Assembly: GCF_022113815.1 (NCBI RefSeq)
Contig: NZ_SGOM01000008.1
Location: forward strand, 109,197-173,196
DNA from: Vibrio cincinnatiensis
GTDB taxonomy: Bacteria > Pseudomonadota > Gammaproteobacteria > Enterobacterales > Vibrionaceae
Length of the DNA stretch: 64,000 nucleotides
Direction: 5' to 3'
Shown: piece after piece, positions 45,172 through 57,186 of the stretch
How positions within the stretch are numbered: position 1 is the stretch's first letter
Layout of the letters: each line of letters opens with the position of its first letter
The notes under the pieces: model-generated
The model's input: only the letters and a program-made list of their open reading frames with translations
The model's database searches: none
What the model was told of the DNA's origin: nothing
Translations under genes and position numbers: made by a program

Positions 45172-45919
45172 AAACAAATTAAAAATATTACTAAGTAATG
45201 ATGATGGTGTGTATGCAGAAGGCATACATGCTTTAGCGTATGCCCTCGCTGATTTAGCGGATATTATCATTGTCGCCCCAGATCGTAATCGCTCAGGGGC
45301 ATCGAATTCGCTAACCCTAGAGCAGCCATTACGAGTGACCAATATTGAGCCGAATACGTATTCGGTACAAGGCACGCCGACGGACTGTGTTCATTTTGCT
45401 CTCAATGAGTTACTCAAAGATGATTTACCCGATTTAGTGCTTAGTGGCATTAATCACGGAGCGAATCTTGGGGATGATGTACTGTATTCAGGCACCGTAG
45501 CGGCTGCAATGGAAGGGCATTTTTTAGGTGTTCAGTCGATCGCATTTTCATTGGTTGGCAAGCGACATTTTGCAACCGCGGGGAAAATTGCTCGCCAATT
45601 GGTTTTGCAGCATTTGGCCTCACCGATTCCGACGAACCGTTTGATCAATGTAAACATCCCGGATCTCCCGATCGATCAAGTGCAGGGAATTCAAGTGACC
45701 CGTTTAGGTGCTCGACATCATGCTGAGAATATGATTAAGCAAAAAGATCCACGGGGGCATTCTATTTATTGGTTAGGACCTCCGGGGCGGGAACAGGATG
45801 CAGGAAGAGGGACAGATTTTCATGCAGTGGAACATAAGTTTGTTTCCATCACGCCTATTTTGGTTGATCTCACGGCACATGAGTCTCTTACTGCGATGTC
45901 TGAGTGGGTGAAGGAATAA
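45164..45919 (+). CDS. surE: 5'/3'-nucleotidase SurE
   Basis: A 251-residue divalent-metal phosphatase acting on nucleoside monophosphates, usually beside pcm. The N-terminal [14 protein letters not shown] (metal-binding Asp-Asp), [18 protein letters not shown] and [12 protein letters not shown] are SurE hallmarks. The ATG at 45164 is chosen over a TTG at 45152. It is followed by pcm after 4 bases. Confidence 0.94.
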   Translation: MSRNKLKILLSNDDGVYAEGIHALAYALADLADIIIVAPDRNRSGASNSLTLEQPLRVTNIEPNTYSVQGTPTDCVHFALNELLKDDLPDLVLSGINHGANLGDDVLYSGTVAAAMEGHFLGVQSIAFSLVGKRHFATAGKIARQLVLQHLASPIPTNRLINVNIPDLPIDQVQGIQVTRLGARHHAENMIKQKDPRGHSIYWLGPPGREQDAGRGTDFHAVEHKFVSITPILVDLTAHESLTAMSEWVKE

Positions 45920-45923
45920 ATCG

Positions 45924-46550
45924 ATGGCAAACCCGAAAGCAGATAAATTGATTGAATTTTTAATCAGCCAAGGCATTGATGATGATCAAGTCTTATCGGT
46001 TATACACACATTGCCCCGTGAACTCTTTGTGTCCCAAGCTATGGTACATCAAGCGTACGATAATAACGCTTTGCCTATCGGATTAGGACAAACTATCTCT
46101 CAGCCCTATATCGTGGCAAAAATGACCCAAATGTTAGATTTGACGCCCTCTAGTCGAGTATTAGAAGTGGGAACGGGCTCGGGGTATCAAACCGCAGTAC
46201 TGGCTCAATTAGTGAACCATGTCTTTTCTATTGAACGGATTAAAACGTTGCAATGGGAAGCTAAACGGCGTTTGAAACAATTGGATATTTATAATGTTTC
46301 TACCAAGCATGGTGATGGCTGGCAAGGTTGGCCTGCTAAAGCACCGTTTGATGCCATTATTGTTACTGCCGCGGCGCAAGAGATCCCACAAGCTTTGCTT
46401 GAACAACTTAATGATGGTGGGCGTTTAGTGATCCCTGTTGGGGAGAATGAGCAGCAACTATTAAAAATTGTTCGCCAAGGAGATAACTGGATAACGGATG
46501 TGGTCGAAATGGTGCGTTTTGTTCCCTTAATCGCAGGTGAATTAGCGTAA
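45924..46550 (+). CDS. pcm: Protein-L-isoaspartate O-methyltransferase
   Basis: A 208-residue SAM-dependent enzyme that repairs isoaspartyl residues in ageing proteins. [20 protein letters not shown] holds the substrate loop and [19 protein letters not shown] the SAM-binding glycine motif. Its stop codon shares its last base with the nlpD ATG. Confidence 0.94.
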   Translation: MANPKADKLIEFLISQGIDDDQVLSVIHTLPRELFVSQAMVHQAYDNNALPIGLGQTISQPYIVAKMTQMLDLTPSSRVLEVGTGSGYQTAVLAQLVNHVFSIERIKTLQWEAKRRLKQLDIYNVSTKHGDGWQGWPAKAPFDAIIVTAAAQEIPQALLEQLNDGGRLVIPVGENEQQLLKIVRQGDNWITDVVEMVRFVPLIAGELA

Positions 46551-47488
46551 TGAATGGTGTTTGGTTTCGATATGGTTGGCTGATAGGCTTATGTAGCTTA
46601 ATGTTAGGCTGCACGACGCTAACACCAGCACCTGTTTCGGGGCTAAATAAAGACTATAATTCTATTCCTAGAGGCAGCTATCGGGGAAGCTACTATGAAG
46701 TAAAGAAGGGGGATACCCTCTACTTTATTTCTTATATCACCGATAAAGATGTCAATGATTTGATTCGTTACAACCAATTGCAACCCCCTTATACCATTCA
46801 TCCAGGTCAAAAAATACGCCTTTGGATCCCAGCTTATACACCTCCTGCTTATGGTGGGACGGGGGCAGGAACAGTTGCCGCGACGACTGCCACGCTTTCA
46901 AATGTGAAAAAAGCACCGCTGGTTTCACCGCCGATTCCCACTGTGAGTAAGAGCTCTAATCCGGTATCGACCTCTCAAAATAATAAAAAAGCCACAAGTT
47001 CTGTGAGCAAACCTGCAACAAAACCTATTGATCAGGGAAAAACAAAAGCGTATGTTGGCTCTGGAAGTAAAAAAAATGTTAATAACAAGGTTGTAACTAA
47101 ACCTAAACAGACTAATGATAAGGTGGCTAAATGGTTGTGGCCAGCGAAAGGGAGGGTCATTAAAAACTTTTCGGCAGGTGATCAAGGAAATAAAGGTATC
47201 GATATTGCGGGGCAACGCGGTCAATCCATTATTTCTACAGCTGCTGGCACCGTTGTGTATTCAGGTAATGCGCTGCGAGGCTACGGGAACTTGATTATTA
47301 TCAAGCACAATGATCATTACTTAAGTGCTTATGCTCATAATGATCAACTGCTGGTAAAAGAAGGTCAAAGTATTAAGGCGGGCCAGAAAATTGCTACCAT
47401 GGGTAGTTCAGGAACCAACAGCGTTCGTTTGCACTTTGAAATTCGTTATCAAGGAAAACCGGTGAATCCACAACGTTACTTACCGTAA
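46550..47488 (+). CDS. nlpD: Lipoprotein NlpD, amidase activator
   Basis: A 312-residue outer-membrane lipoprotein. Its lipobox LMLGC sits near residue 21, a LysM domain at about 45-90 (YYEVKKGDTLYFIS), a long Ser/Thr/Lys linker (100-195), and a C-terminal M23-type domain. The catalytic His position is changed (NKGIDIAG), as in NlpD/EnvC proteins that activate amidases (AmiC) rather than cutting peptidoglycan. In many gamma-proteobacteria the major rpoS promoter lies inside nlpD, and rpoS is 67 bases downstream here. Confidence 0.93.
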   Translation: MNGVWFRYGWLIGLCSLMLGCTTLTPAPVSGLNKDYNSIPRGSYRGSYYEVKKGDTLYFISYITDKDVNDLIRYNQLQPPYTIHPGQKIRLWIPAYTPPAYGGTGAGTVAATTATLSNVKKAPLVSPPIPTVSKSSNPVSTSQNNKKATSSVSKPATKPIDQGKTKAYVGSGSKKNVNNKVVTKPKQTNDKVAKWLWPAKGRVIKNFSAGDQGNKGIDIAGQRGQSIISTAAGTVVYSGNALRGYGNLIIIKHNDHYLSAYAHNDQLLVKEGQSIKAGQKIATMGSSGTNSVRLHFEIRYQGKPVNPQRYLP

Positions 47489-47555
47489 ATTTGTTAAGAG
47501 TGATATCGCGACATTTGACGTTTTAATGTCTTGCTAGCTCGCCAGGGGAGGCGTT

Positions 47556-48545
47556 ATGAGTATCAGCAATACAGCAGTAACTAAAGTCGAAGATTTTGAT
47601 TTTGACCCAGAGGTTCTCAATACCCTAGAGTCTGACTCTGCTATTGAGCCATCACCCACCAACACCAGTCTCCGAGAAGAGTACGATGCATCAAATAAAA
47701 GCTTAGATGCTACACAAATGTACTTAAGCGAAATTGGTTTTTCACCCCTGCTGACTGCAGAAGAAGAAGTTCTCTACGCACGGCGAGCATTACGGGGCGA
47801 TGATGCGGCCCGAAAACGTATGATTGAAAGTAACCTACGTTTAGTGGTGAAAATTTCCCGTCGCTACAGTAATCGAGGGCTTGCCTTATTAGATTTAATC
47901 GAAGAAGGCAACTTAGGTTTGATTCGTGCTGTTGAGAAATTCGATCCGGAACGTGGTTTTCGTTTTTCAACTTATGCGACTTGGTGGATTCGACAAACCA
48001 TCGAACGAGCATTGATGAACCAAACTCGGACGATCCGTTTACCCATCCATGTGGTTAAAGAGCTGAATATTTACTTACGTACAGCGCGTGAACTTTCCCA
48101 ACGATTGGATCATGAACCGACCGCAGAAGAAATTGCGGCAGAGCTGGATAAGCCGGTTGATGATGTCAATAAAATGTTGCGTTTAAATGAACGTATTAGC
48201 TCAGTAGACACACCGATTGGTGGAGATGGAGACAAAGCGCTACTGGATATTTTGCCTGATGCGAATAATTCCGATCCTGAATTTTCAACTCAAGATGACG
48301 ATATTCGAGACTCGCTTGTTAATTGGTTAGATGAACTGAACCCGAAACAAAAAGAGGTGCTTGCTCGGCGTTTTGGCTTGTTGGGTTATGAGCCATCAAC
48401 ACTTGAAGAAGTTGGAAGAGAAATTAGTTTAACTCGTGAACGAGTGAGACAAATCCAAGTTGAAGGGCTGCGCCGATTGCGCGAAATTTTGCTTAAACAG
48501 GGACTGAATATGGAAGCCCTGTTTAATATTGAGAATGATGGATAA
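47556..48545 (+). CDS. rpoS: Stress sigma factor RpoS (sigma-38)
   Basis: A 329-residue group-2 sigma factor for stationary phase and stress. Region 2 has [18 protein letters not shown] and [20 protein letters not shown]. Region 4 has [20 protein letters not shown]. It follows nlpD as expected. GGGGAGG lies 5-11 bases upstream of the ATG. Confidence 0.96.
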   Translation: MSISNTAVTKVEDFDFDPEVLNTLESDSAIEPSPTNTSLREEYDASNKSLDATQMYLSEIGFSPLLTAEEEVLYARRALRGDDAARKRMIESNLRLVVKISRRYSNRGLALLDLIEEGNLGLIRAVEKFDPERGFRFSTYATWWIRQTIERALMNQTRTIRLPIHVVKELNIYLRTARELSQRLDHEPTAEEIAAELDKPVDDVNKMLRLNERISSVDTPIGGDGDKALLDILPDANNSDPEFSTQDDDIRDSLVNWLDELNPKQKEVLARRFGLLGYEPSTLEEVGREISLTRERVRQIQVEGLRRLREILLKQGLNMEALFNIENDG

Positions 48546-48563
48546 CCTTCTCGCTCATACTAG

Positions 48564-48591
48564 ATTCAGGCTCTCATTTGAGCGCCTGAAT
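48564..48591. terminator. Hairpin between convergent rpoS and mutS
   Basis: ATTCAGGC pairs with GCCTGAAT. No strong T run on either side, so it is a weak terminator candidate. Confidence 0.4.
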
Positions 48592-48605
48592 TCGTTGCAA
48601 TGTTC

Positions 48606-51188
48606 TTACAGCATTTTCTTCAAACGATATAAGGCCTCTAGCGCTTGGCGAGGGGTTAGCTCATCAGGATCAAGGTTAGATAAGGCTTGCTCGATTTCAC
48701 TTGGCTCAGGGATCAAGCTCAGTTGATTTGCAATATCAACATGGGCGTTTTTTCTCTCTGATGGCAAACTCAGTTGTTCTAACTGAGAAAGTTTGGCTCG
48801 AGCTTGAGTGATCACCGCTTTAGGAACTCCCGCTAAGCCAGCAACCGCTAATCCATAGGATTTACTGGCAGCTCCTTCTTGGACGGCATGCATAAACGCG
48901 ATGCTATCACCATGTTCAACCGCATCTAAATGTACATTGGCTAAATGCGGTAAATGGCTAGGGAGCTCGGTCAGTTCAAAATAATGGGTAGCAAACAAGG
49001 TCAGAGCCCCAATTTTTTTTGCTAGCCATTCAGCACTTGCCCAAGCTAACGACAGACCATCATAGGTGCTGGTGCCTCGACCTATTTCATCCATCAATAC
49101 AAGGCTGCGGTGAGTTGCATTGTGCAAAATATTGGCGGTTTCTGTCATTTCAACCATAAAAGTAGAACGACCCGAGGCGAGATCATCGGATGCACCAATA
49201 CGAGTAAAGATACGATCAAGTATCCCAATTTGTGCAGATTCGGCGGGGACATAACTTCCAATATGAGCCATTAACGCAATTAACGCCGTTTGACGCATAT
49301 ACGTAGATTTCCCCCCCATATTGGGGCCGGTAATGATTAACATTTTTCGTTGTGGGTGCAGCTCAATAGGGTTGGCAATAAAAGGAGCATCCATCACTTG
49401 TTCAACCACAGGGTGCCGCCCTGCTTGAATATGCAGCCCCACTTCTTGGCTTAGTGTTGGGCGACAATAATCTAAGCTTTCTGCTCTTTCTGCTAAATTT
49501 TGTAACACATCCAACTGTGAGAGGGCAGAGGCTAAATTCTGCATGCGCTCTAAATCAGGAAGCAGTCGGTCGAATAATTCATCCCAGAGCTGTTTTTCTA
49601 ATGCTAGAGCTTTTGATTTTGAGTTTAAGACTTTGTCTTCATGTTCTTTCAGTTCAGGAATGATATAACGTTCGGCATTTTTTAACGTTTGACGACGTAC
49701 ATAGTGCGGTGGAACCAAGTGGCTTTGTCCTCGGCTGACCTGAATATAAAAACCATGCACATTGTTATAACCCACTTTCAGGGTATCAATACCATGCCGT
49801 TCACGTTCTTCGGCTTCTAATTGTTCTAGGTATTCGGTTGCTCCGGCAGCTAAGTTGCGCCATTCATCCAATTCTGCATTATATCCATCGGCCAGAACCC
49901 CACCATCTCGGATCACAACGGGAGGGTTATCTTTGATGGCTCGCTCAAGCAGTTGGCACAGCTCATCCATCGGCTGCGCATCTTGGCGAAGTTGTTGTAA
50001 ATAAGGGAGTGAGAGCGAAGATAACCACTCATTGAGTTCTGGCAGCTGTTGCAGCGCATTACGTAGGCGAGCGAGATCGCGTGGCCGAGCAGAGCGTAGG
50101 GCTAGACGAGCTAAAATCCGTTCAATATCACCAATTTGTTTGAGTATGGGGTGTAAATCGGCAAAAAGGGCTTGTTGTTTAATGTCACCAATGGCATCTA
50201 GTCGCTGATTTAAACTCTCGATGCAGCGCATGGGTTGATGAATCCAGCGCTTGAGCATACGGCTGCCCATTGGCGTTGCGCAGTGGTCTAAAATTTCTGC
50301 TAGCGAGTTGTCACTACTGCCCGATAAGTTTTGTGTGAGTTCCAAATTACGGCGAGTGGCGGCATCAAGAATCACGGACTGATCTTGGCTATCGAAAGTG
50401 AGCGAACGGATATGCGGCAGTGCGGTGCGCTGGGTATCTTTGACGTATTGAATTAAACATCCAGCAGCGCACAGCCCCAGTTTGGCTTGTTCAACGCCAA
50501 ACCCGATTAAATCTCGAGTGCCAAATTGTTGATTAAGTTGCTGTTTGGCGGTATCGAGTTCAAACTCCCATATTGGACGGCGACGGTTACCTTTTCGGTT
50601 TGCCATTAATTGAACGGGAGAGAAGTCTTCAGGAAACAGCAATTCTCTGGGAGAGGTACGTTGCAATTCTGCCGTCATTGATTCGAATGATTCTGGCTCA
50701 CAGAGTTGAAAACGACCTGAAGTTATGTCGAGAGTAGCATAACCAAATTTACCTTCTTGATGGTAAATGGCAGCAATCAGATTATCACTTCGTTCTGAAA
50801 GTAAGGCTTCATCGGTAATGGTGCCGGGAGTGACAATTCGTACCACCTTTCTTTCTACTGGACCTTTGCTGGTGGCCGGATCGCCGATCTGTTCACAGAT
50901 GGCGACCGATTCACCAAGATGAACTAACTTAGCAAGGTAGCCCTCTACGGCATGGTAAGGGACGCCTGCCATTGGAATGGGTTCACCAGCGGAAGCGCCA
51001 CGTTTTGTTAGCGAAATATCCAACAGCTGTGAAGCTCGCTTGGCGTCATCGTAAAACAGTTCGTAAAAATCCCCCATGCGATAAAACAGTAAAATATCTG
51101 GGTTTTCTGCTTTGAGCTTCAGATATTGTCGCATCATCGGGGTGTGTTGTTGCTCAGACTCTACTGAAGAAGCGCTGGATATACTCAT
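48606..51188 (-). CDS. mutS: DNA mismatch repair protein MutS
   Basis: An 860-residue mismatch-recognition ATPase. The N-terminal mismatch clamp carries [20 protein letters not shown] (the Phe-X-Glu motif), Walker A is [14 protein letters not shown] (about 615-630) and Walker [17 protein letters not shown]. The start at 51188 ([11 protein letters not shown]) is taken because the frame's 118 extra upstream codons overlap the cysM terminator and look non-coding. Convergent with rpoS, as in many vibrios. Confidence 0.95.
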   Translation of the reverse strand: MSISSASSVESEQQHTPMMRQYLKLKAENPDILLFYRMGDFYELFYDDAKRASQLLDISLTKRGASAGEPIPMAGVPYHAVEGYLAKLVHLGESVAICEQIGDPATSKGPVERKVVRIVTPGTITDEALLSERSDNLIAAIYHQEGKFGYATLDITSGRFQLCEPESFESMTAELQRTSPRELLFPEDFSPVQLMANRKGNRRRPIWEFELDTAKQQLNQQFGTRDLIGFGVEQAKLGLCAAGCLIQYVKDTQRTALPHIRSLTFDSQDQSVILDAATRRNLELTQNLSGSSDNSLAEILDHCATPMGSRMLKRWIHQPMRCIESLNQRLDAIGDIKQQALFADLHPILKQIGDIERILARLALRSARPRDLARLRNALQQLPELNEWLSSLSLPYLQQLRQDAQPMDELCQLLERAIKDNPPVVIRDGGVLADGYNAELDEWRNLAAGATEYLEQLEAEERERHGIDTLKVGYNNVHGFYIQVSRGQSHLVPPHYVRRQTLKNAERYIIPELKEHEDKVLNSKSKALALEKQLWDELFDRLLPDLERMQNLASALSQLDVLQNLAERAESLDYCRPTLSQEVGLHIQAGRHPVVEQVMDAPFIANPIELHPQRKMLIITGPNMGGKSTYMRQTALIALMAHIGSYVPAESAQIGILDRIFTRIGASDDLASGRSTFMVEMTETANILHNATHRSLVLMDEIGRGTSTYDGLSLAWASAEWLAKKIGALTLFATHYFELTELPSHLPHLANVHLDAVEHGDSIAFMHAVQEGAASKSYGLAVAGLAGVPKAVITQARAKLSQLEQLSLPSERKNAHVDIANQLSLIPEPSEIEQALSNLDPDELTPRQALEALYRLKKML

Positions 51189-51366
51189 GTTATTTGTCAC
51201 TCGGTTACCAAGTCGTGTTACTGACAGTAAAAGCGTTTTCACTGTGAGAGAAAGTCGCTGGAGTCGTTGTATTCCGATCAAGGGATAATCTCTGATCAGA
51301 ACTTGAAAATAGCTAGAGAGAATAACAAATTTCACTATTGCTGAGCAATCAAGCGATGCAGAAGAA

Positions 51367-51396
51367 AAAAGAGTGGTAAAGGGCATACCACTCTTG
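51367..51396 (-). terminator. Intrinsic terminator of cysM
   Basis: AAGAGTGGTA...TACCACTCTT hairpin; on the minus strand followed by TTTTTTC. It ends about 16 bases after the cysM stop. Confidence 0.75.
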
Positions 51397-51411
51397 GGTC
51401 GATAATGGAGA

Positions 51412-52302
51412 TTAAGAAAAGAGCCCAGAAGAGAGGTATCGATCACCCCGATCACAGATAATTGCCACCACCACAGAACCGGGATTGGCTTTGGCAACCT
51501 GTAGGGCAGCAAAGACAGCACCTCCAGAACTAACCCCAGCACAAATCCCTTCTTGTGTGGCTAAGGCTCGCGCGGTAGCTATCGCATCTTGTTCTTCAAT
51601 ATCGAGCACCACATCGACACGGGACTGTTCAAAGATGCTGGGAAGATATTCTTTCGGCCAGCGACGAATTCCAGGGATCGTACTTCCCTCAGCAGGCTGA
51701 AGCCCGACAATGGTAATGTCAGAATTTTGTGACTTTAAGTAGCGAGAGGTGCCCATGATTGTACCAGTAGTACCCATGCTTGAGACAAAATGGGTAATTT
51801 TTCCTTGGCTTTGTTGCCAGATTTCCGGCCCTGTAGAATGAAAGTGAGCATCTGGATTATCTGGATTATTAAATTGATCCAGTACCTTGCCTTTCCCTTC
51901 ACTTTGCATCTGGAGGGCTAAGTCTCGAGCACCTTCCATGCCTTTCTCTTTACTGACAAGGATCAGTTCACAGCCATATGCTTTCATAGCATCTTTGCGC
52001 TCTTGGGTCGCATTGTCCGGCATGATTAAAATCATTTGGTAGCCTTTAATCGCTGCTGCCATGGCTAAAGCGATACCTGTATTGCCACTGGTCGCTTCAA
52101 TTAAGGTATCACCGGGCTGAATTTCTCCGCGCCGTTCTGCTTGGACGATCATATTGAGAGCTGGACGATCTTTAACAGAACCGGCCGGGTTATTGCCTTC
52201 CAGCTTGACTAAGACCGTACTGGAGGTTTGTGCGGTGAGGCGTTGTAAGCGAACTAAGGGAGTTTGCCCAACATAGGCTTCGATAGTGGGAAAGTCAGCC
52301 AC
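51412..52302 (-). CDS. cysM: Cysteine synthase B CysM
   Basis: A 296-residue PLP enzyme making cysteine (or S-sulfocysteine) from O-acetylserine and sulfide or thiosulfate. [17 protein letters not shown] holds the Schiff-base Lys (about residue 44), and [15 protein letters not shown] is the substrate loop. It is divergent from the sulfate/thiosulfate transporter operon, a meaningful pairing because CysM uses thiosulfate. Confidence 0.94.
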   Translation of the reverse strand: MADFPTIEAYVGQTPLVRLQRLTAQTSSTVLVKLEGNNPAGSVKDRPALNMIVQAERRGEIQPGDTLIEATSGNTGIALAMAAAIKGYQMILIMPDNATQERKDAMKAYGCELILVSKEKGMEGARDLALQMQSEGKGKVLDQFNNPDNPDAHFHSTGPEIWQQSQGKITHFVSSMGTTGTIMGTSRYLKSQNSDITIVGLQPAEGSTIPGIRRWPKEYLPSIFEQSRVDVVLDIEEQDAIATARALATQEGICAGVSSGGAVFAALQVAKANPGSVVVAIICDRGDRYLSSGLFS

Positions 52303-52448
52303 GTGCTTATCCTTAATACAATGATGAGTGAGTCCGTGATAGTGATTAAATAAATAAGTTAATTTCTATATTACAAGGATGTGGATCAAAGTGGCATACA
52401 ATTTATTGCTAGAGTTTATTCCAAAAAGTTCTAGTAGGGGGGCTTTGT

Positions 52449-52454
52449 TATAAT
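52449..52454 (+). promoter_or_regulatory. Candidate -10 element of the sbp-cysTWA operon
   Basis: TATAAT at 52449-52454, 67 bases before the sbp start. There is no good -35 element at the right distance, which would fit an activator-dependent (CysB-type) promoter; no CysB site was assigned. Confidence 0.4.
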
Positions 52455-52520
52455 TCAATTTCCCCATACTCTACTGATTAAGCAAGCCACGGTGGCATCG
52501 TAATTATGGAGTAGGAAAAT

Positions 52521-53522
52521 ATGAAATTTATTAAATCAGCGTTAGCTGGCCTATTAATGGTGGGGTCATTGAATGCTTCTGCCGCAGATCAAACCATTCT
52601 CAATTCGTCATACGATATTGCTCGTGAACTGTTTGCCTCTTATAACCCATTGTTTATTAAACATTGGCAAGAAAAAACCGGTCAAACGGTAGAAGTTAAA
52701 CAGTCACATGGTGGCTCTTCTGCTCAAGCTCGCTCTATCCTACAAGGTCTAGCAGCTGATGTCGTAACCTTTAATCAGGTGACCGATGTGCAGATCTTAC
52801 ATGATCGAGGCAAGCTGATTGAGGCGAATTGGCAAGAGAAACTGCCCAATGCCAGCTCACCTTATTATTCCACAACGGCTTTTTTAGTTCGCAAAGGGAA
52901 CCCTAAAAATATTCAGGATTGGGGAGATCTGGCTCAAGATGGGGTGGCTTCGGTTTTCCCTAACCCCAAAACATCGGGTAATGCACGCTATACCTATCTG
53001 GCTGCTTTAGGTTATGCCCAAAAGACCTTTGGTAAAGACGATCAGGCGGCACAAGATAAATTTCTTAAACAGTTCTTAGCCAATGTTGCCGTGTTTGATA
53101 CCGGTGGTCGCGGCGCTACGACTTCATTTGTTGAACGTGGTATTGGTGATGTTTTAATCACCTTTGAATCAGAAGTGAATAACATTCGTCAGCAATATGG
53201 GGTGGATGATTACCAAGTGGTGGTACCGAAAACCTCTATTTTGGCTGAGTTTCCAGTTGCTGTTGTGGAGAAAAATACCCAGCGTAAAGGCACCAAAGAA
53301 GTGGCAACCGAGTACTTGTCTTATCTCTATAGTGAAGAAGCTCAGCGTTTGTTAGCGGGCTTTAACTATCGAATTCACGATGAGACAGTTAAAGCTGAAT
53401 TTGCGGACCGTTTCCCTGACGTTGAGCTGCTGACCGTCGAAAATATTGCGGGTGGCTGGGATAACGCGATGAAAACGCATTTTGCGAATGGAGCAAAACT
53501 AGACCAACTACAACGTCGTTAA
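52521..53522 (+). CDS. sbp: Periplasmic sulfate/thiosulfate-binding protein
   Basis: A 333-residue ABC-transporter binding protein. The signal peptide [21 protein letters not shown] is cut before [11 protein letters not shown], the usual Sbp/CysP mature start. [13 protein letters not shown] forms part of the oxyanion site, and [16 protein letters not shown] is the family motif. It heads the sbp-cysT-cysW-cysA operon. Confidence 0.93.
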   Translation: MKFIKSALAGLLMVGSLNASAADQTILNSSYDIARELFASYNPLFIKHWQEKTGQTVEVKQSHGGSSAQARSILQGLAADVVTFNQVTDVQILHDRGKLIEANWQEKLPNASSPYYSTTAFLVRKGNPKNIQDWGDLAQDGVASVFPNPKTSGNARYTYLAALGYAQKTFGKDDQAAQDKFLKQFLANVAVFDTGGRGATTSFVERGIGDVLITFESEVNNIRQQYGVDDYQVVVPKTSILAEFPVAVVEKNTQRKGTKEVATEYLSYLYSEEAQRLLAGFNYRIHDETVKAEFADRFPDVELLTVENIAGGWDNAMKTHFANGAKLDQLQRR

Positions 53523-53583
53523 TGGATGCTCGCCACTTGCCAGTCGAGTGGTGATTTCATGCTTGATAGAGTTTAGAGGGCTT

Positions 53584-54441
53584 ATGAGTCATTCTCTCAT
53601 TGCTGCCACGGTTCGGCCACGACATAAAAGGGTATTGCCCGGGTTTGGTATCAGCCTTGGTACATCGCTGTTTTTTATCAGCTTGATATTGCTGCTACCG
53701 GCCAGTGGCTTAATTATGCAAACCAGCCAAATGTCATTGAGTGAATATTGGCAGGTGATTACTGATCCTCGTGTGGTGGCGAGTTATAAAGTGACGGTTG
53801 GAGCGGCATTGATTGCTTCACTATTTAATGGGTTACTTGGCTTGCTGTTAGCTTGGGTACTGGTTCGTTATGATTTTTATGGAAAGCGAATTCTCGATGC
53901 TTTAGTCGATTTGCCTTTTGCTCTGCCAACCGCTGTTGCCGGGATTACGTTAGCAACACTGTATTCGTCAAGCGGTTGGGTTGGGAGTGTTCTTGAGTCA
54001 TTGGGGATTAAAGTGGCTTATACCCCAGTCGGTATTGTCTTAGCGATGGCATTTACCAGTATCCCATTTGTGGTTCGCACGGTTCAGCCAGTGTTAGAAG
54101 AAATTTCTAAGGAAGAAGAAGAGGCGGGAATGACATTAGGAGCCTCAGATCGAGCGGTCTTTGGTAAAGTGATCCTGCCGTCTATTCGACCCGCGCTATT
54201 GGTTGGGGTTGCTTTATCATTTACACGTAGTTTGGGTGAATTTGGCGCAGTCATTTTTATAGCAGGTAATATGCCTTATATCAGTGAAATTACCTCACTG
54301 ATGATTTTTGTTCGCCTGCAAGAATTTGACTTTCCAGCAGCCAGTGCCATCGCCTCAGTGGTATTGATCACCTCTTTATTACTACTGTTTGCCATTAATG
54401 TATGGCAGGGCGCTTATCTGCGTCGTATTCATGGACGTTAA
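53584..54441 (+). CDS. cysT: Sulfate/thiosulfate ABC permease CysT (CysU)
   Basis: A 285-residue inner-membrane permease with about six helices. The EEEAGMTLGASD loop (EAA motif) contacts the ATPase CysA. The start at 53584 has GAGGG 6 bases upstream; the longer frame from 53548 runs through the intergenic region. Next gene 10 bases downstream. Confidence 0.93.
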   Translation: MSHSLIAATVRPRHKRVLPGFGISLGTSLFFISLILLLPASGLIMQTSQMSLSEYWQVITDPRVVASYKVTVGAALIASLFNGLLGLLLAWVLVRYDFYGKRILDALVDLPFALPTAVAGITLATLYSSSGWVGSVLESLGIKVAYTPVGIVLAMAFTSIPFVVRTVQPVLEEISKEEEEAGMTLGASDRAVFGKVILPSIRPALLVGVALSFTRSLGEFGAVIFIAGNMPYISEITSLMIFVRLQEFDFPAASAIASVVLITSLLLLFAINVWQGAYLRRIHGR

Positions 54442-54451
54442 GGAATAAAGG

Positions 54452-55315
54452 ATGAGTGTACATCAACCACGACGTGTCGGTGAAAGCCCTTGGGTAAAAT
54501 GGAGTCTGATTGCTCTGGCGTTATTTTGGGTGACTTTGCTGTTGATCATTCCATTGGTCAGTATCTTTCAGCAAGCGTTTGCTAGTGGTTTATCCAGTTA
54601 CTTAGAGAGTTTGCTCGAAGCCGATACTCGCCATGCGATTGGTTTAACGCTTTTGGTCGCACTACTTACTGTGCCGATTAATTTGGTGTTTGGTGTGCTG
54701 CTGGCTTGGGCTGTGACGCGTTTTGAATTTCCCGGTCGAAAAATATTAGTGACGTTAATTGATATCCCTTTTGCCGTTTCCCCCGTTGTTGCCGGATTGC
54801 TCTATCTATTGCTATATGGCAGCAGCGGCTGGTTAGGCGCATGGTTGTTTGAACGGGATTTACAAATCATGTTCGCTTGGCCGGGGATTTTGTTAGTCAC
54901 CATTTTCGTGACTTGTCCTTTTGTGGCGCGTGAGTTGATCCCATTAATGCAGCAGCAAGGGCGCTCTGATGAAGAAGCGGCGGTGATTTTGGGGGCATCT
55001 TGGTGGCAACTGTTTCGACGAGTCACCCTGCCTAATATCAAATGGGCACTCATTTATGGCGTAATTTTAACCAATGCTCGCGCTATTGGTGAATTTGGCG
55101 CGGTGGCGGTGGTGTCGGGCAACATTCGTGGTGAAACGAATACCTTGCCACTGCATGTTCAGTTGCTCTATGAGGATTATCAATCAGAAGCGGCGTTTGC
55201 CAGCGCATCGTTACTCGCGTTTATCGCATTATTGACCCTTATTTTTAAAGCCTACGTAGAGTGGCGACAAGAGCACAACCAAGTAAAAAATAACAGTGAG
55301 CAAGAGACGGTATGA
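54452..55315 (+). CDS. cysW: Sulfate/thiosulfate ABC permease CysW
   Basis: A 287-residue permease with about six helices and the [13 protein letters not shown] coupling loop, the partner of CysT. It starts 10 bases after cysT and overlaps cysA by 4 bases. Confidence 0.93.
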   Translation: MSVHQPRRVGESPWVKWSLIALALFWVTLLLIIPLVSIFQQAFASGLSSYLESLLEADTRHAIGLTLLVALLTVPINLVFGVLLAWAVTRFEFPGRKILVTLIDIPFAVSPVVAGLLYLLLYGSSGWLGAWLFERDLQIMFAWPGILLVTIFVTCPFVARELIPLMQQQGRSDEEAAVILGASWWQLFRRVTLPNIKWALIYGVILTNARAIGEFGAVAVVSGNIRGETNTLPLHVQLLYEDYQSEAAFASASLLAFIALLTLIFKAYVEWRQEHNQVKNNSEQETV

Positions 55316-56439
55316 GTATACGTTTAGACAATATATCCAAAAATTTTGGCCAATTTCAAGCCCTCTCTCCGCTCTCTTTGCATATTGATGATGGAGAGAT
55401 GGTGGGTCTGCTTGGACCATCTGGTTCAGGAAAAACGACGCTATTACGTATTATTGCAGGCTTAGAAGGGGCTGATAGCGGCACGATTCACTTTCGTGAT
55501 CGAAATGTCACCAATGTGCATGTTCGTGAGCGTCGAGTCGGATTTGTATTTCAAAATTATGCGCTTTTTCGTCATATGACGGTGGCGGATAATGTCGCTT
55601 TTGGTTTGCAAGTGATGGATCGACGTCAAAGACCGGCACCAGCGGTGATTGCTCAACGCGTGAAACAGCTATTAGAGATTGTTCAGTTAGGGCATCTTGC
55701 CGATCGTTACCCAGAGCAACTTTCGGGTGGACAAAAACAGCGTATTGCTCTGGCAAGGGCGTTAGCGACCAAGCCTGAAGTATTGTTGCTAGATGAGCCA
55801 TTTGGAGCATTAGATGCCAAAGTGCGTAAAGAGTTGCGCCGTTGGTTACGTAATCTGCATGATGAATTGGGCTTTACCAGTGTTTTTGTCACCCATGATC
55901 AAGATGAAGCCTTAGAACTGTCAGATCGTGTGGTGGTGATGAGTAATGGACGGATAGAGCAGATTGATTCTCCCGTACAACTGTATGCGCAGCCTAATAG
56001 CCGGTTTGTATTTGATTTCTTCGGTAATGTGAATGTGTTCCAAGCTGAGTGGCAAAATGAGCGATGGGCCAATGGTCAGGCGTTTATTTTACCGCCAAAA
56101 GAACAAGCCATTGACTACTCTGGTAAGCTATACGTTCGCAGCCATGAGTTAACGCTTTCTCGTAAGCCTAACAGTCAGGCATCGTTACCGTTTGAGGTTG
56201 TTTCTGTTAATCCGGTTGGTGCGGAAGTGCGTATTGAACTGGCTCCGGTCGGATGGAAAAGCGATGAACTTTGGGAAGCCAAATTAACTCATCGAGCATT
56301 AAGTGAGTACTCGATAACCCGTGGAGACCACACCTTTGCAACCCCCCAAGTCGGCTACTTTTTTGGTGAACAACAAAGTGCTCCTTATGTTATTCGCTGG
56401 CCATTTTTAGATCCTGACAGTTTGATGTTTGAGATTTAA
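55312..56439 (+). CDS. cysA: Sulfate/thiosulfate ABC ATPase CysA
   Basis: A 375-residue ABC ATPase powering uptake. Walker A is [14 protein letters not shown], the signature [15 protein letters not shown] and Walker [13 protein letters not shown]. The C-terminal regulatory domain covers about 240-370. Overlaps cysW by 4 bases; a terminator follows at 56461-56496. Confidence 0.95.
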   Translation: MSIRLDNISKNFGQFQALSPLSLHIDDGEMVGLLGPSGSGKTTLLRIIAGLEGADSGTIHFRDRNVTNVHVRERRVGFVFQNYALFRHMTVADNVAFGLQVMDRRQRPAPAVIAQRVKQLLEIVQLGHLADRYPEQLSGGQKQRIALARALATKPEVLLLDEPFGALDAKVRKELRRWLRNLHDELGFTSVFVTHDQDEALELSDRVVVMSNGRIEQIDSPVQLYAQPNSRFVFDFFGNVNVFQAEWQNERWANGQAFILPPKEQAIDYSGKLYVRSHELTLSRKPNSQASLPFEVVSVNPVGAEVRIELAPVGWKSDELWEAKLTHRALSEYSITRGDHTFATPQVGYFFGEQQSAPYVIRWPFLDPDSLMFEI

Positions 56440-56460
56440 ACGCTTTTCGGTAATTTGAAC

Positions 56461-56496
56461 ATACAATGGGTACGATGATGTACCCATTGTATTTTC
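56461..56496 (+). terminator. Intrinsic terminator of the sulfate operon
   Basis: ATACAATGGGTAC-gatgat-GTACCCATTGTAT followed by TTTCT. Confidence 0.75.
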
Positions 56497-56552
56497 TCAT
56501 CCTTCGAACTGTGGTAAGGGTATACGCCTAATCGGTATCCGTGGAGAAGAAC

Positions 56553-57044
56553 ATGACAACACTATTTTCGTTAAGCCAGCAAGTAGGGTTGCAATTATTA
56601 CGAAGCCAACAAGTGCTAACCAGTGCCGAGTCGTGTACAGGAGGCGGGGTCGCTTTCGCTATCACGGACATTCCGGGTAGCTCTGCATGGTTTGAGCGTG
56701 CTTTTGTGACATACAGTAATGATGCGAAACAAGAGATGATAGGCGTTCAAAGTGAAACATTAGCTGAATTTGGCGCCGTTTCTGAGCCGGTGGTGCAAGA
56801 GATGGTACAAGGAGCACTGGCGCATTCACGAGCGACAATCGGGGTCGCGATCAGTGGAATTGCTGGCCCTGATGGTGGCAGTGAAGAGAAACCCGTTGGA
56901 ACGGTTTGTTTTGCTTGGGCTGATACACAAGGTTGGCAAAAAATGGAGACGATGCATTTTATTGGCGATCGATCGCAAGTTCGCCAACAGGCCATTGTCC
57001 ATGCTTTACAAACGTTAGCGACTTATTTATCTGCGCTTAGTTAA
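56553..57044 (+). CDS. pncC: Nicotinamide-nucleotide amidase PncC (CinA C-terminal type)
   Basis: A 163-residue CinA C-terminal domain protein that deamidates NMN for NAD recycling. TSAESCTGGGVAFAITDIPG and GISGIAGPDGG are family motifs. The ATG at 56553 has GTGGAGAAG just upstream. It lies directly before recA, as in E. coli ygaD-recA. Confidence 0.9.
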   Translation: MTTLFSLSQQVGLQLLRSQQVLTSAESCTGGGVAFAITDIPGSSAWFERAFVTYSNDAKQEMIGVQSETLAEFGAVSEPVVQEMVQGALAHSRATIGVAISGIAGPDGGSEEKPVGTVCFAWADTQGWQKMETMHFIGDRSQVRQQAIVHALQTLATYLSALS

Positions 57045-57078
57045 CTTGAAGTTAAGCGCAATTTTTTTCATACAGGTC

Positions 57079-57106
57079 TAGACACTGTATGAATCAACAG
57101 TATAAT
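57079..57106 (+). promoter_or_regulatory. recA promoter with LexA (SOS) box
   Basis: CTGT-N8-ACAG at 57085-57100 is a perfect LexA core. It fills the space between TAGACA (-35, 57079-57084) and TATAAT (-10, 57101-57106), spacing 16, so LexA would block RNA polymerase directly. Confidence 0.85.
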
Positions 57107-57186
57107 GAGCAGCAACTTGACGATCCTGTCGACACACTATCTAAGCATTCACCGCTCACCATTTAGGTGACAGTCTGGAGAAAGTA

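Noticed and set aside
48606..51542. 978-residue version of MutS
   Set aside because: The extra 118 residues overlap non-coding DNA and the cysM terminator; the conserved start is at 51188.
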